A DNA stretch of 64,000 nucleotides, from NCBI RefSeq assembly GCF_001984175.1, contig NZ_MTQP01000049.1:80543-144542 (forward strand). Reading direction: 5' to 3'. A program made the translations under genes and the position numbers. The notes beneath the pieces were generated by a model that was given only the letters and a program-made list of their open reading frames with translations, searched no databases and had not been told where the DNA came from. Positions 63,919-64,000 of this stretch are shown one piece after another. This DNA comes from Saccharothrix sp. ALI-22-I (GTDB lineage Bacteria > Actinomycetota > Actinomycetes > Mycobacteriales > Pseudonocardiaceae). Positions within the stretch are counted from its first letter, which is position 1. Each line of letters opens with the position of its first letter.

Positions 63919-63964
63919 CGGGTGATGTTCTGCCCAGTCGGCCGACCGAGCAGAACATCACCCG
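63919..63964. terminator. Long stem-loop near the window end
   Basis: A 15-bp perfect stem (63919-63933 with 63950-63964). The 16-nt loop contains the palindrome GTCGGCCGAC (63937-63946). It is probably a terminator of a gene beyond the window edge. The interval 63735-63918 has no gene. Confidence 0.5.
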
Positions 63965-64000
63965 TTCGGACCCGTCTCCAGCACGCTCCGCGCCCCTCTG

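Noticed and set aside
63919..63964. Hairpin considered as an attachment site or IS end
   Set aside because: No adjacent integrase or transposase and no duplicate of the arm elsewhere in the window; a terminator is simpler.
1..64000. tRNA, rRNA or CRISPR array
   Set aside because: No cloverleaf with a TTC-loop and acceptor pairing, no rRNA-like conserved stretch and no regularly spaced short repeats were noticed on reading; a covariance-model scan was not possible.

Overview
This window is chromosomal DNA from a high-GC actinomycete. The strong G/C third-position bias, frequent GTG/TTG starts, overlapping stop/start junctions, LacI, AraC-with-arabinose-domain and LAL-type regulators, secreted carbohydrate-active enzymes with CBM13/CBM42 modules and a DasR-type operator all point this way. 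A member of the Pseudonocardiales (Saccharothrix/Lentzea/Actinosynnema-like) is my inference, not something shown by a marker gene. I saw no rRNA, tRNA or CRISPR array.

Layout. 0-3.4 kb: two secreted GH43 enzymes (one with CBM13, one with CBM42) behind two LacI-type operators, ending in a strong hairpin. 3.5-8.6 kb: a debris field with transposase pieces, a flavoprotein tail, a frameshifted SIS-domain gene with a DasR-type (dre) site, an intact SDR and a beta-glucosidase beheaded at an IS end. 8.6-18.0 kb: an oxidative-metabolism cluster of SDR, self-sufficient CYP102-type P450-reductase, MFS transporter, flavin monooxygenase, aldehyde dehydrogenase and a convergent VirS/OruR-like AraC regulator. 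Its two transcription units are preceded by the same 30-bp element. 18.1-24.3 kb: a membrane protein, a GH95 remnant, a LAL regulator coupled to a metallo-beta-lactamase-fold hydrolase, and a divergent serine hydrolase. 24.8-27.1 kb: a YtrA-type GntR / ABC transporter operon. 27.8-32.3 kb: a secreted GH54 arabinofuranosidase, IS debris and a broken large protein of unknown function.

32.4-46.9 kb is a fructan/sucrose utilisation locus. It holds fructokinase, two secreted multi-domain GH32 enzymes, a third GH32 without a signal peptide, an ABC sugar importer without its own ATPase, and two related LacI repressors. Secreted GH32s would cut fructan, the importer would take up products, the GH32 without a signal peptide would cleave short fructosides and the kinase would phosphorylate fructose. 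Together with the GH43, GH54, GH3 and GH95 genes or remnants, the window reads as a plant-polysaccharide degradation region reworked by insertion sequences.

46.9-50.4 kb: LacI, IS30, IS630 and other transposase fragments around a PPOX-like protein, an ArsR-family and a TetR-family regulator. 50.5-55.4 kb: a Tat-exported molybdenum hydroxylase operon resembling E. coli paoABCD. 55.6-60.8 kb: a truncated hypothetical gene, an IS3 remnant, two SDRs, a medium-chain reductase, a LysR regulator and a TetR remnant. 61.0-63.7 kb: a secreted papain-fold-like protein and a tannase/feruloyl-esterase family enzyme.

Assignments rest on motifs and family resemblance read by eye; no database search was run.
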